From Actinomadura alba (GTDB lineage: Bacteria; Actinomycetota; Actinomycetes; Streptosporangiales; Streptosporangiaceae), in assembly GCF_014323705.1 (NCBI RefSeq), contig NZ_JABVEC010000045.1, forward strand, positions 1 through 52,541: a stretch of DNA of 52,541 nt, read 5' to 3'. Below are positions 44,406-51,929 of the stretch, in pieces. Under the pieces are notes generated by a model. That model made no database searches. It was given only the letters and a program-made list of their open reading frames with translations, and was not told the origin of the DNA. A program made the position numbers and the translations under genes. Numbering within the stretch: position 1 is the first letter of the stretch; each line of letters begins with the position of its first letter.

Positions 44406-45152
44406 TCAGGCGACCAGGCGCCGGACCAGGTCACGGTAGTCGTCCTTCATGGGCAGCTCACGTTCGACATGGACGCGCCGGCGCGCGGCGGTGACATCGA
44501 CACCGCGGATCGGATCATGGCCCGTCTTGTCATAGGTCTCCCACCACAGCCCGACGCCGCGCCGCTGCCACGCGGGCAGCTCGTTGAAGTTGATGTCACG
44601 GGCGAAGAGCAGTTCGTTCTTGGCCGAGACCGTGGCACCCCGCAGAACCTCGGTGGCCTGCCGCGGGGTGTGCCCCTCGTTACGGAGGGTCCAGTAGCAC
44701 CAGCCGTTGAGGGCACACCGGGAGGCGTCGGCCTGCCGCCAGGACAGGTAGTCGACCACATCATCGACGCCGGTGCCCACCCAGATCCGGCCGTCGAAAC
44801 AGGCGGGTTCGCCCGCGGCGTGGGTGAACGCGGCCGTGGCGATGCTCGCCGACAGCGACACGAGCTTTTCCACCTCACGCCCGAACAGGTCGAATTCCGG
44901 GCCGAGGACGACGGAGATCTCGTCGCTCTCCGTATAGGCATAGCCGCCGCCGAGTTCGGTGAGCAGCGCTTGGGCGGCCTCGACCATCAGGGCGGAGAAG
45001 CGCGGGTCGAAGGGCTTGTCGAAACGCTTCTCGGTGAACCGGGAGAAACCCCGCCCGTCGACCCGCACGATGGTCCACGCCCCCGGCAGCACGACGAGGG
45101 AATGAAACCATTCGCGCTCGCGCATCCGCGTCTCAAGACTCTTGCCACGCAC
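44406..45152 (-). CDS. Thg1-family 3'-5' RNA polymerase (tRNA-His guanylyltransferase-like)
   Basis: Thg1 and Thg1-like proteins add nucleotides to RNA 5' ends in the 3'-to-5' direction, using a polymerase-like palm. This 248-residue protein has the metal site VRVDGRGFSRFTE (Asp32) and YTESDEIS (Asp77, Glu78), then the family's CALNGWCYWTLRNEGHTPRQATEVLRG and SAKNELLFARDINFNELP segments. Bacterial members mainly repair 5'-truncated tRNAs rather than add G-1. GTG start with AAGGAG six bases upstream. It follows the PNK-like kinase gene after 87 bases and is probably cotranscribed; together they could make and extend 5' ends. Actinobacteria normally encode G-1 in tRNA-His genes, which supports a repair role. 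Confidence 0.9.
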   Translation of the reverse strand: MRGKSLETRMREREWFHSLVVLPGAWTIVRVDGRGFSRFTEKRFDKPFDPRFSALMVEAAQALLTELGGGYAYTESDEISVVLGPEFDLFGREVEKLVSLSASIATAAFTHAAGEPACFDGRIWVGTGVDDVVDYLSWRQADASRCALNGWCYWTLRNEGHTPRQATEVLRGATVSAKNELLFARDINFNELPAWQRRGVGLWWETYDKTGHDPIRGVDVTAARRRVHVERELPMKDDYRDLVRRLVA

Positions 45153-45239
45153 CAGCGTCTCCTTCAGCCCGTCCCGCCCGCTTGCCCGCCCCGCCCGCTT
45201 GCCCGTCGCGGCGAGTGGGCTCGCCGGGCCGGGCCACCC

Positions 45240-45761
45240 TCATCCGTGCCGTTCGGCGTCCTCCTGCCGGTCACCGGCCTCGTTCATGGCCGTGACGTCG
45301 AAGCCACCCGCGCCGTCGAACCGTACGACCCGCAGCTCATCGAACCCGTCCGAGCGCCGAGGACGGCGCAGACGGTTCACTGTGGCAAAGATCCCGACGT
45401 CGGGCACCCGGGTTTTCGGGGGGCGGGCGGCATTGCGCCGCACCGAGCCGGGCACGTCGGGTGGGAACCAGTACCCGGTCACCCTCGCCCCGTGTTCGCG
45501 CGCCATCGCGATGAGCGGGTCCCATTCCTCCGGTGATGGGTTGGTGTTGTCCACCGCGACGTTCCGCCTCGCTGTGAGCGCCTCATCGATCAGGCGCATC
45601 TGGCGCCGCTGACGGTGTCGCTTGCCGAGTTCGTCCTTACTGACGTGTACGTGAGTGCCGGCCAGCCGATCACGGAAGAACGTCGATTTCCCGGATCCCT
45701 GCAACCCGATGAGGATCGCGACCTCGGGCACGCCCGCATCCGCACCGGACCGTTCGCTCAT
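45240..45761 (-). CDS. PNK-like P-loop kinase (AAA_33)
   Basis: A 173-residue protein of the polynucleotide-kinase/zeta-like P-loop family. P-loop GLQGSGKST (19-27), the acceptor Asp in VSKDEL (Asp43), DNTNPSPEEW (71-80), and the lid region RNAARPPKTRVPDVGIF. The end RPRRSDGFDELRVVRFDG is typical of this branch. The expected activity is transfer of ATP phosphate to a 5'-OH of RNA or another small acceptor; the adjacent Thg1 gene favours RNA. The ATG at 45761 has GGAGG four bases upstream; a longer frame to 45863 would run into the repeat region. No phosphatase or ligase domain is fused to it. Confidence 0.82.
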   Translation of the reverse strand: MSERSGADAGVPEVAILIGLQGSGKSTFFRDRLAGTHVHVSKDELGKRHRQRRQMRLIDEALTARRNVAVDNTNPSPEEWDPLIAMAREHGARVTGYWFPPDVPGSVRRNAARPPKTRVPDVGIFATVNRLRRPRRSDGFDELRVVRFDGAGGFDVTAMNEAGDRQEDAERHG

Positions 45762-46091
45762 GTCGCCTCCGAATTCTTTCGCTCGGGGCGGCTCGCTGAT
45801 CGTCGCGGCTTCGGCGGCGAGCGTCGCTTCCTGGCTTCCATTGCGGTCAATCCACTGTCCCACTCAATTGTCCCGCTCAATTGTCCCGCTCAACTGTGCC
45901 GCTGAACTGTCGCGCTGAACTGTCGCGCTCGACGCCGGGCCCGGCGGCAGGTCACGTCGCCGCAGATGACGGCCTCCGGTCCGGGCACCATCACCTGCTG
46001 CGCAGCCGGAGAACGAGCGGCCGGAAAACAACTGGCATGGCCGGCAGGAGCCGACCTATCGTCGGCCCGATCCCGAGACGAGGAGGCTGTC
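45762..46091. other. 330-base spacer upstream of the kinase-Thg1 unit
   Basis: No gene is supported. It contains the leader of the kinase gene, the 13-bp repeat array (45852-45929) and, further right, a G/C hairpin GCCGGGCCCGGC near 45935 and GCCGAC-CTATC-GTCGGC near 46050. The leader of the broken SEC-C gene lies at the right end. Confidence 0.55.
45852..45929. repeat. Six 13-bp tandem repeats upstream of the kinase-Thg1 unit
   Basis: Six head-to-tail 13-base units start at 45852, 45865, 45878, 45891, 45904 and 45917, consensus SAACTGTCCCGCT. Units 2 and 3 are identical and units 5 and 6 are identical. On the minus strand each reads AGCGGGACARTTG-like. The array ends about 90 bases from the kinase start. 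Thirteen is not a multiple of three, and no gene crosses it. Confidence 0.9.
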
Positions 46092-46353
46092 ATGTACCGC
46101 GACGACGAGGTGCCGTTTTGAGCGGACCAGCAAGCGCCGCAGGGGGTTCCCTCTAGCGAGACCCGGGTCAAGCGAGGCGACCGCATCGTGGGCGGCGAGA
46201 TCGTGGGCGGCCAGAAGGAACTGATCGAGAAGCTGGGCGGCAAGGACCCGTGCCCGTGCGGCTCCGGGCGGCGGTTTCCAGCGCTGCTGCCGGTCGACCG
46301 GCCGCTACGACGGAGTCCTGGCCGACCACTACGTACGGCGGCGTGAGTTCTGA
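46092..46353 (+). pseudogene. Broken SEC-C zinc-motif protein gene
   Basis: AGGAGG five bases before the ATG at 46092 and the start MYRDDEVPF look like a real gene, but a TGA follows at codon 10. The frame then continues ETRVKRGDRIVGGEIVGG...KELIEKLGGKDPCPCGSGRR. One extra base in the TTT at 46275-46277 shifts the remainder, RFQRCCRSTGRYDGVLADHYV, into the next frame, which stops at 46353. Together these form one SEC-C metal-binding protein of about 86 residues (CPCGSGxxFxxCC). The two lesions, plus a 15-base duplication at ATCGTGGGCGGC, point to a decayed gene unless they are sequencing errors; both lesions lie at short T runs. Confidence 0.62.
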
Positions 46354-46405
46354 TGGGGACGGCCGGAAGCCGGCACCGGCGGCGGCTTCCGGCGCGGTCC
46401 TCATC

Positions 46406-46478
46406 GCAACGCGGGATCGGGATCCGGATCTCAACGCGGGATCCGGATGGTCAACGCGGACCTCAATGCGGGATCGGG
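46406..46478. repeat. Degenerate CAACGCGGGATC repeats at the DUF1152 3' end
   Basis: Four irregular copies of a YCAACGCGGGATCSGG motif start near 46406, 46431, 46451 and 46463. The last copy supplies the TGA stop of the DUF1152 gene. Spacing is uneven (25, 20 and 12 bases). Confidence 0.6.
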
Positions 46479-47419
46479 CGCGCAGGGCGCGGTGTGACCT
46501 CCTCGCGGAACTCCTCGATGATCGAGCTGATCTGCCTCATCTGAACAGTGCGCTCGATCCGGTCCAGATAGAGGGATCGCCGCGCGAGACCGTCGACCGT
46601 CACGGCGAAGTACAGGGCCATGAGCGGATTCACGAACAGTTCGCTGTTGCGAGTGCGCACGGTGAATCGTACGTCCCCGAAATCGCCGCGCACGGCGGCG
46701 GCGATCGAGCCGTTCACGATGCTCGGGTGGTCGGGGGTGTTCGCCTGCGCGTGCGCGACGGCGTCGAGGTAGAGGGCTCCCTCGCGGCTGGCGCGCGACA
46801 CCGAGAACGCACCGAGATAGGAGCCGTCGCGTTCGAGGGCCGCCAGGTTCTCCAGTACATGGGCGTGGCTGATGCCGTGGTAGGCGTCGACCCCGAACCC
46901 CAGGCAGGCGACGATCCGCTCGGGTACATCCAGACCTCGGACCGCGGCCAGGCTGGCCATGTCCTCCTCGGGCGTGCCGAGACCGGACTCGTCGCCGCGC
47001 ATGAGGATGTCGGTGCCGCCGTCGACGAGCACCACGGCGTCGATGTCGAGCCTTTCGATCAGAGTGCGGTAGGCGGCGCGCAGCGGCCGTACGCCCACCT
47101 TGGGGAAGGCGTACACAGTGGCGGGCAGGTGATGCGCCGCCAGCCAGCGGGCGAGGGTGCGCTCGGGGAAGTACCGCTCCGGACCCGCCGTCTCGGGCCC
47201 GATCGCGGCGACGTCCTGGTCGAGCCAGACGTCGGCGTCCAAGCCGTACAGCGCGGTGAAGGACAGGTTGGCGAGATGGACCGTCCGGCCCGCGTCCGAC
47301 AGCGCCAACGCGAGCGGCAGCCCCGCGTAGACGTCGAAGCCGCCGCCCGCGCCGGCCACCAGGACCCGCTTGGCCTTCCGCAAGCGCGTGAAGAGCGCGG
47401 GCTCCTGCAGAGAGAACAT
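46463..47419 (-). CDS. DUF1152 domain protein
   Basis: A 318-residue protein spanning the whole DUF1152 family: RVLVAGAGGGFDVYAGLPLALAL near residue 20 (a Rossmann-like nucleotide-binding loop), VVLVDGGTDILMRGDESGLGTPEED near 130, and RIVACLGFGVDAYHGISHAHVLEN. The function is not known; the fold suggests nucleotide or cofactor binding. The C-terminal tail (TPRPARPIPH) lies in a repeat. The neighbours are not functionally related in any obvious way. Confidence 0.85.
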   Translation of the reverse strand: MFSLQEPALFTRLRKAKRVLVAGAGGGFDVYAGLPLALALSDAGRTVHLANLSFTALYGLDADVWLDQDVAAIGPETAGPERYFPERTLARWLAAHHLPATVYAFPKVGVRPLRAAYRTLIERLDIDAVVLVDGGTDILMRGDESGLGTPEEDMASLAAVRGLDVPERIVACLGFGVDAYHGISHAHVLENLAALERDGSYLGAFSVSRASREGALYLDAVAHAQANTPDHPSIVNGSIAAAVRGDFGDVRFTVRTRNSELFVNPLMALYFAVTVDGLARRSLYLDRIERTVQMRQISSIIEEFREEVTPRPARPIPH

Positions 47420-47532
47420 CCCGGGAAGCTACCAATCGAAAGATCGTGAAACTATCGCTTTTCGCAGGCCCTCCCCCGCTGTGAGCCGCGCCGCCCATGC
47501 TGCCGGTACGGCGAGTCCAGCGCGCGAACGGA

Positions 47533-48399
47533 TCAGTCGTCGAAGTCGGTGTCGCGGCTGACGGGCTCCCAAGCCAGCGCCTCCTCACGTGTGGCGTCGA
47601 GATGGGCGAGGATCGCGTCCGCCGAGTCGTTGCCCAGAGGCAGCCGCAGCGGGGTCTCCTTCGCGTCCAGCGCGGCGAGGATGGCCGCGGCCGCCTTCAC
47701 CGGGTCGCCGGGCTGCTTGCCGTCGGTGCTCGGCAGTGCGGTGCGCACCGGCCCGACGGTCTCCTCGTACGCGGGGATGGCGGCCGACTGCAGCAGGGCG
47801 CCGGCACCCGCGAACGAGGTGCGGAACGCTCCGGGCTCGACGATCAGCACCTTGATGCCGAACGGGGCGACCTCGTGCGACAGAGCCTCGGTCAGGCCCT
47901 CCAGAGCGAACTTCGTCGCCGAGTAGCCGCCGACGCCGGCGAACGAGAACCGGCCTCCCATGCTGCTCATCTGCACGATGGCGCCCGAGCCCCGGCTGCG
48001 CATGTGCGGCAGTACCGCCCGGGTCAGCGCGGCGGGGCCGAAGAAGTGCAGCTCCATCAGCTCCCGCAGCTGACGGTCGGTGATCTCCTCGACCGCGCCG
48101 ACCAGACCCCGGCCGGCGTTGTTGACCAGCACGTCGATCCGCCCGTACCAGAGCATCACCTCGGCCACGACCGCGGCGACGCGGGCCGGGTCGGTCACAT
48201 CCAGGGCGACGGGCACCACCCGATCGGGATGCGCGGCGACGAGGCGGTCGAGCGCCTCGATCGAGCGGGCCGCCGCCACGACCGTGTCACCGGTGGCGAG
48301 CGCCGCCTCTGCGATCGCCTGGCCGAAACCCGAGGACGCGCCGGTGATCAGCCAGACACGACCGGCGGCGTCGCGGGCCGGGGAACGTTCAGTGCTCAT
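47533..48399 (-). CDS. Short-chain dehydrogenase/reductase
   Basis: A 288-residue classical SDR: NAD(P)-binding TGASSGFG (19-26), NNAG (93-96), catalytic Ser145/146, Tyr159 and Lys163 in YSATK. The ATG at 48399 has GGTGG eight bases upstream; ATGs at 48405, 48423 and 48429 are alternatives. The C-terminal part resembles the oxidoreductases often controlled by a divergent LysR regulator. It is divergent from such a gene here, with about 180 bases between the starts. The substrate is unknown. Confidence 0.9.
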   Translation of the reverse strand: MSTERSPARDAAGRVWLITGASSGFGQAIAEAALATGDTVVAAARSIEALDRLVAAHPDRVVPVALDVTDPARVAAVVAEVMLWYGRIDVLVNNAGRGLVGAVEEITDRQLRELMELHFFGPAALTRAVLPHMRSRGSGAIVQMSSMGGRFSFAGVGGYSATKFALEGLTEALSHEVAPFGIKVLIVEPGAFRTSFAGAGALLQSAAIPAYEETVGPVRTALPSTDGKQPGDPVKAAAAILAALDAKETPLRLPLGNDSADAILAHLDATREEALAWEPVSRDTDFDD

Positions 48400-48436
48400 C
48401 GTCATATCCACCACTCTGGTCATCGCCACGGACTCG

Positions 48437-48484
48437 GTCTTTCACGAAAATCTCGTCTTCCACGAACTTGGCCGTCTTCACGAC
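48437..48484. repeat. Three direct repeats in the SDR-LysR spacer
   Basis: GTCTTTCACGA, GTCTTCCACGA and GTCTTCACGA start at 48437, 48455 and 48474, spaced 18-19 bases apart. They sit close to the SDR start in the divergent spacer and may be regulator binding sites. Confidence 0.6.
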
Positions 48485-48553
48485 GTCGGCTCGACGCTCC
48501 CCGTTATCGCAGCCACCGGATCCGGCCGTCCAAGACAGAGGACCACTCACTCC

Positions 48554-48568
48554 ATAAAGAGGACTTAT
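48554..48568. promoter_or_regulatory. LysR-type dyad before the regulator gene
   Basis: ATAA-N7-TTAT fits the T-N11-A dyad of LysR-type regulators. It ends nine bases before the LysR start codon, a position that would suit autorepression. Confidence 0.35.
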
Positions 48569-48577
48569 CGTCGGTGC

Positions 48578-49510
48578 ATGGAGCTGCGCCAACTGCGGTA
48601 TCTCGTCGTGATCGCCGACGAGGGGAACCTGGGCCGGGCCGCGAACCTGCTGTACGTAAGTCAGCCCGCCCTCTCGTACGCCCTCAAGAACCTGGAGGCG
48701 GAACTCGGAGTGCGGCTGTTCGATCGGCACGCGGGAGGTGTGACGGCCACCGTCGCCGGGCGCGACATTGTGGCCGAGGCGCGCCGCACGCTGCGCCAGG
48801 CCGACCTGGTGACGGCCGCGGCCGAACGGCACCGGCGCGGCGAGACCGGAGTGCTGCGGGTCGGCTTCGCGGCGAGCGGCGCCGGCGAGCTCACCACGCG
48901 GGCTCGCGCTGAGTTCTCCCGCCGACACCCCGGCGTACGCGTGCAGCCCAAGCGCTTCGACTGGGGCGAGGAGGCGGCGGGGCTGCGCGACGGCCGCGTC
49001 GACGTCGCCTTCGTCTGGCTGCCCAACGACCTCACCGGTCTGCACGCCGAGGTCGTGCACACCGAACCCAGGATCGTCGGTCTGCCGACCGGCCACCTGC
49101 TCGCCCATCGCGACGGCATCTCCGTGCTCGAGGTCAACGACGAACCCCTCATGTGGACCGAGCGGGCGCCGCGCGAGTGGGTCGACTGGTGGGCGGTGAA
49201 CCCCAGGCCGGACGGGTCGAGCCCACGCTGGGGACCGACCAACGACAATGTCGAGGAGATGCTCGAGCAGGTGGCCGGAGGCGCCGCCATCTGCTTCGTC
49301 CCCTGGAGCATGGCCCGGTACTACGCCCGTCCCGATCTCTCCTGGGTCCCGCTCACCGATGTCGAACCGCTGCGCGTCGCCCTCGCATGGCCGAGCAGCG
49401 CGGACAACGCGCTCGTGCGACACTTCGCCGACGTCGTCCGCGAACTGGCCTCGGCCGAAGAAGCACGGGATTCTTCCTCGCCCCGGGAACAAAGACCCCC
49501 GCTCCGGTAG
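48578..49510 (+). CDS. LysR-family transcriptional regulator
   Basis: A 310-residue protein with the N-terminal winged helix MELRQLRYLVVIADEGNLGRAANLLYVSQPALSYALKNLEAELG and a C-terminal periplasmic-binding-like effector domain (VLRVGFAASGAGELT onward). ATG 48578 opens directly at the HTH; an upstream frame to 48080 would overlap the SDR gene. It probably controls the divergent SDR gene and itself. The last 20 residues are polar and variable. Confidence 0.92.
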   Translation: MELRQLRYLVVIADEGNLGRAANLLYVSQPALSYALKNLEAELGVRLFDRHAGGVTATVAGRDIVAEARRTLRQADLVTAAAERHRRGETGVLRVGFAASGAGELTTRARAEFSRRHPGVRVQPKRFDWGEEAAGLRDGRVDVAFVWLPNDLTGLHAEVVHTEPRIVGLPTGHLLAHRDGISVLEVNDEPLMWTERAPREWVDWWAVNPRPDGSSPRWGPTNDNVEEMLEQVAGGAAICFVPWSMARYYARPDLSWVPLTDVEPLRVALAWPSSADNALVRHFADVVRELASAEEARDSSSPREQRPPLR

Positions 49511-49633
49511 TTGGGATCTCCGTGGCCGGTGTGCCAGTGTCCCCCGGGCTCATACACCGCCTTCGCGGAATACCGTTCGGCTGGAGCCGCGTTGAGCTTT
49601 TCGCCGAGAGGCGACCTGCACACCGGTTCGCAA

Positions 49634-49672
49634 ACGTTCTAGGGGCCCGCACGCGATGCGTGCGGGCCCCTA
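49634..49672. terminator. Terminator hairpin split by insertion sequences
   Basis: The left arm (49634-49654), a GAT loop and 15 bases of the right arm (49658-49672) remain here. The missing six bases of the right arm, GAACGT, are found at 52414-52419 beyond two insertion sequences. The intact hairpin would have a perfect 21-bp stem. It lies 124 bases after the LysR gene and probably terminated it. Confidence 0.8.
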
Positions 49673-50900
49673 GTGCCGCATCAAGGAACGTTTGCCCTGT
49701 TCGATGACGCGCCGTCTGGGTGCTGGCCCGGACGGTGTGTCGCGGCCAGTCTGTGCGGGTGGCTGAACGGGTTCGGGTGCGTGAGATCGACGAGGACGAG
49801 GGCGGCCGGCTGTTGCGGATCATCCGCAGGGGCACGGGTTCGGTGGTGACCTGGCGGCGGGCGCAGATGGTGTTGCTGTCCGCCCAGGGCATGAGCGTGA
49901 GCAAGATCGCTGAGGTGACCTTCACCAGCAGCGACCGGGTCCGGGACGTGATCCATAACTTCAACGCCGACGGCTTCGGCTCCCTGTACCCCAAGTACTC
50001 CGGTGGGCGGCCGAAGACGTTCACCCTGGCGGAGCGCCGGGAGATCAAGAAGATCGCCAAATCGAAGCCGGCCGAGCACGGCCTGCCGTTTTCGACCTGG
50101 AGCCTGGCCAAGCTGGCCGACTTCCTGGTCGCCGAGGGGGTGGTCGACGACATCAGCCACGAGGGCCTGCGCATTCTGCTCCGCGAGGAAGGCGTCACCT
50201 TTCAACGTGTGAAGACCTGGAAGACCTCCCGCGACCCGGACTATGAGGCCAAGAAGGCGCGCGTGGAGCACTTGTACGCGATCGCCGACCGGCAGGTCAT
50301 CCCCGACGGCGGCGAACCGCAGGTGGTGTTCTGCCTGGATGAGTTCGGGCCGCTCAACCTCCAGCCCCACCCGGGCCGCCAATGGGCCGAACGCGGCGGC
50401 GGGCACAAAGACCCCGACCGTGAGCCCAGGCCCCGGCGGCGGGCGACCTACACCCGCCCGCACGGGGTCCGGCACCTGTTCGCGGCCTATGACCTGGGCA
50501 CCGACAAGCTCTACGGGCACATCAAGAAGACCAAGAATCGTTCGAAGTTCCTGGAGTTCTGCCGCTACCTGCGCAGCCTCCACCCGGCCGAAGTCCGCAT
50601 CGCCATCATCTGCGATAACTACTCCCCGCACCTGACCACCAAGCGGTGCCGCCGGGTGGCGGACTGGGCCGAGGCCAACAACGTCGAGATCGCCTACACC
50701 CCGACCAACTCCTCCTGGCTCAACCGGATCGAGGCCCAGTTCACCGCCCTGCGCTACTTCACCCTCGACGGCACCGACCATCCCAGCCACAAAGAACAGA
50801 GCAGCATGATCCGCCGCTACATCATCTGGCGGAACAAACACGCAACCGACGAACGCCTACGCGCCATCGTCAACAAGGCGAACGTTGCCTGATGCGGCAC
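49673..50900 (+). mobile_element. IS630-family insertion sequence
   Basis: A 1228-base element with imperfect 24-base terminal inverted repeats: 49673-49696 (GTGCCGCATCA...) and 50877-50900, matching at 21 of 24 positions. TA stands at both outer edges (49671-49672 and 50901-50902), the target duplication of IS630/Tc1-mariner elements. It carries one transposase gene whose stop codon lies inside the right repeat. It sits in the right arm of a terminator hairpin. Confidence 0.9.
49720..50892 (+). CDS. IS630-family transposase
   Basis: A DDE transposase of about 390 residues: N-terminal helix-turn-helix (RRAQMVLLSAQGMSVSKIAEVTFTSSDRVRDVI), then the catalytic triad Asp in VVFCLDEFGP, Asp in IICDNYSPH and Glu in LNRIEAQF. 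All three look intact and the frame is open, so the element may be active. The exact start is unsure: GTG at 49720 or GTG at 49759; no clear ribosome-binding site is visible for either. Confidence 0.9.
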   Translation: MLARTVCRGQSVRVAERVRVREIDEDEGGRLLRIIRRGTGSVVTWRRAQMVLLSAQGMSVSKIAEVTFTSSDRVRDVIHNFNADGFGSLYPKYSGGRPKTFTLAERREIKKIAKSKPAEHGLPFSTWSLAKLADFLVAEGVVDDISHEGLRILLREEGVTFQRVKTWKTSRDPDYEAKKARVEHLYAIADRQVIPDGGEPQVVFCLDEFGPLNLQPHPGRQWAERGGGHKDPDREPRPRRRATYTRPHGVRHLFAAYDLGTDKLYGHIKKTKNRSKFLEFCRYLRSLHPAEVRIAIICDNYSPHLTTKRCRRVADWAEANNVEIAYTPTNSSWLNRIEAQFTALRYFTLDGTDHPSHKEQSSMIRRYIIWRNKHATDERLRAIVNKANVA

Positions 50901-50921
50901 TAGTACGGCAGCCGCCAATTG

Positions 50922-51929
50922 CTAGCTGACCAGGGCATTTCCTCGGTTTAGGCGGGTGCGCTGGTGGAACCAGCGCGAGCGTGCCTGGTGGCGGCGTCGC
51001 CAGTTCAGCCAGTGTGCGGCGTGGCCGGGCGGGTAGGCGCGTTGGAGGGCGGCGGCGAGCAGGCGCTTGATTTCCGGGACGGTCAGTGGGATCAGCCCAG
51101 GGTCGTTGGGCGGGGCCTGGTTGGGGTTGACAGGCGGCGGGGCCTGGGTGTCGGTTTGGTCTTTGAGCTGGGCGGCGGTGATGGCGCAGATGGCAAGGGT
51201 GGCCATGACCAGCACGATGTGGCGGAGGATTGCGGTGTAGAGCCGTGCCTGGCACTCATCCAGGCCGAAGCAGTCCTTGCCGAACTCGAAATCCTCCTCG
51301 ATGGGCCATCTCAGCCCGGCGGCCCGGATCAGCCTGGTCTTGGTCAAAAGCCGGCCTTCGGGCACGTAGCAGTAGTGGAAGGCCAGCTCGCCGGTTTTGA
51401 GGTGGCGGCGGATGAGCAGGTGATGACGTGGTGAGGCGGTGGCGATCCACGCCCAGGCGTACCACCGCTCGCCCTTGGAGCCCTTGCCGGCGGAGCGGAC
51501 CTCCCAGCGCCGTTTGTTCTTGGTCAGCTGCTTTACTGCCTGCGCGCAGGTCAGCTTTGTCCCCGCGGCCGGCGTGAGCGTGAAACTGGAGGCGACCCGC
51601 AGCACGTAAGCCTGGCTGTTGTCTTCGAGGAACTCGCGCAGTTGGGTGCAGCTGCCGTACACCTCATCACCGCAGATGAAGTCGAACCTCAGGCCGTCGG
51701 CGTAGGCGTCCACGCAGATGTCGATGGCCAGCTGGCCCTTGGTGCGGAACTCCAGGTCCAGCGGCAGGCCCATGACCAGGGACGTCACCGGATCGGTGAT
51801 GTGCTCTTGCGGTATCCACTGCCGCGCGCCGGCCAGCGCGTGCCCGGTCCTGCCTCGGACATAGGACAAGTGCACCGTGTTGATGCCGTTCGCGACACGG
51901 CCCGCGCACCCCATGTACTGGCGTTTCAC
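50922..51929 (-). CDS. IS701-family transposase, C-terminal part
   Basis: A 335-residue frame beginning KRQYMGCAGRVANG and containing the second catalytic Asp (FICGDEVYGS) and the catalytic Glu (WPIEEDFEFGK). It lacks the N-terminal part and the first Asp, so it is not a complete gene; it is the -1-frame continuation of the frame upstream. The last ~60 residues are Pro-rich then basic. Confidence 0.82.
   Translation of the reverse strand: MKRQYMGCAGRVANGINTVHLSYVRGRTGHALAGARQWIPQEHITDPVTSLVMGLPLDLEFRTKGQLAIDICVDAYADGLRFDFICGDEVYGSCTQLREFLEDNSQAYVLRVASSFTLTPAAGTKLTCAQAVKQLTKNKRRWEVRSAGKGSKGERWYAWAWIATASPRHHLLIRRHLKTGELAFHYCYVPEGRLLTKTRLIRAAGLRWPIEEDFEFGKDCFGLDECQARLYTAILRHIVLVMATLAICAITAAQLKDQTDTQAPPPVNPNQAPPNDPGLIPLTVPEIKRLLAAALQRAYPPGHAAHWLNWRRRHQARSRWFHQRTRLNRGNALVS

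Noticed and set aside
45852..45929. CRISPR array
   Set aside because: The 13-base units are contiguous with no spacers and no cas genes are present.
46431..47588. Minus-strand frame of 385 codons overlapping the DUF1152 gene
   Set aside because: It reads the same DNA in another frame and gives an Arg/Gly-rich peptide without motifs; the DUF1152 frame has clear conserved blocks.
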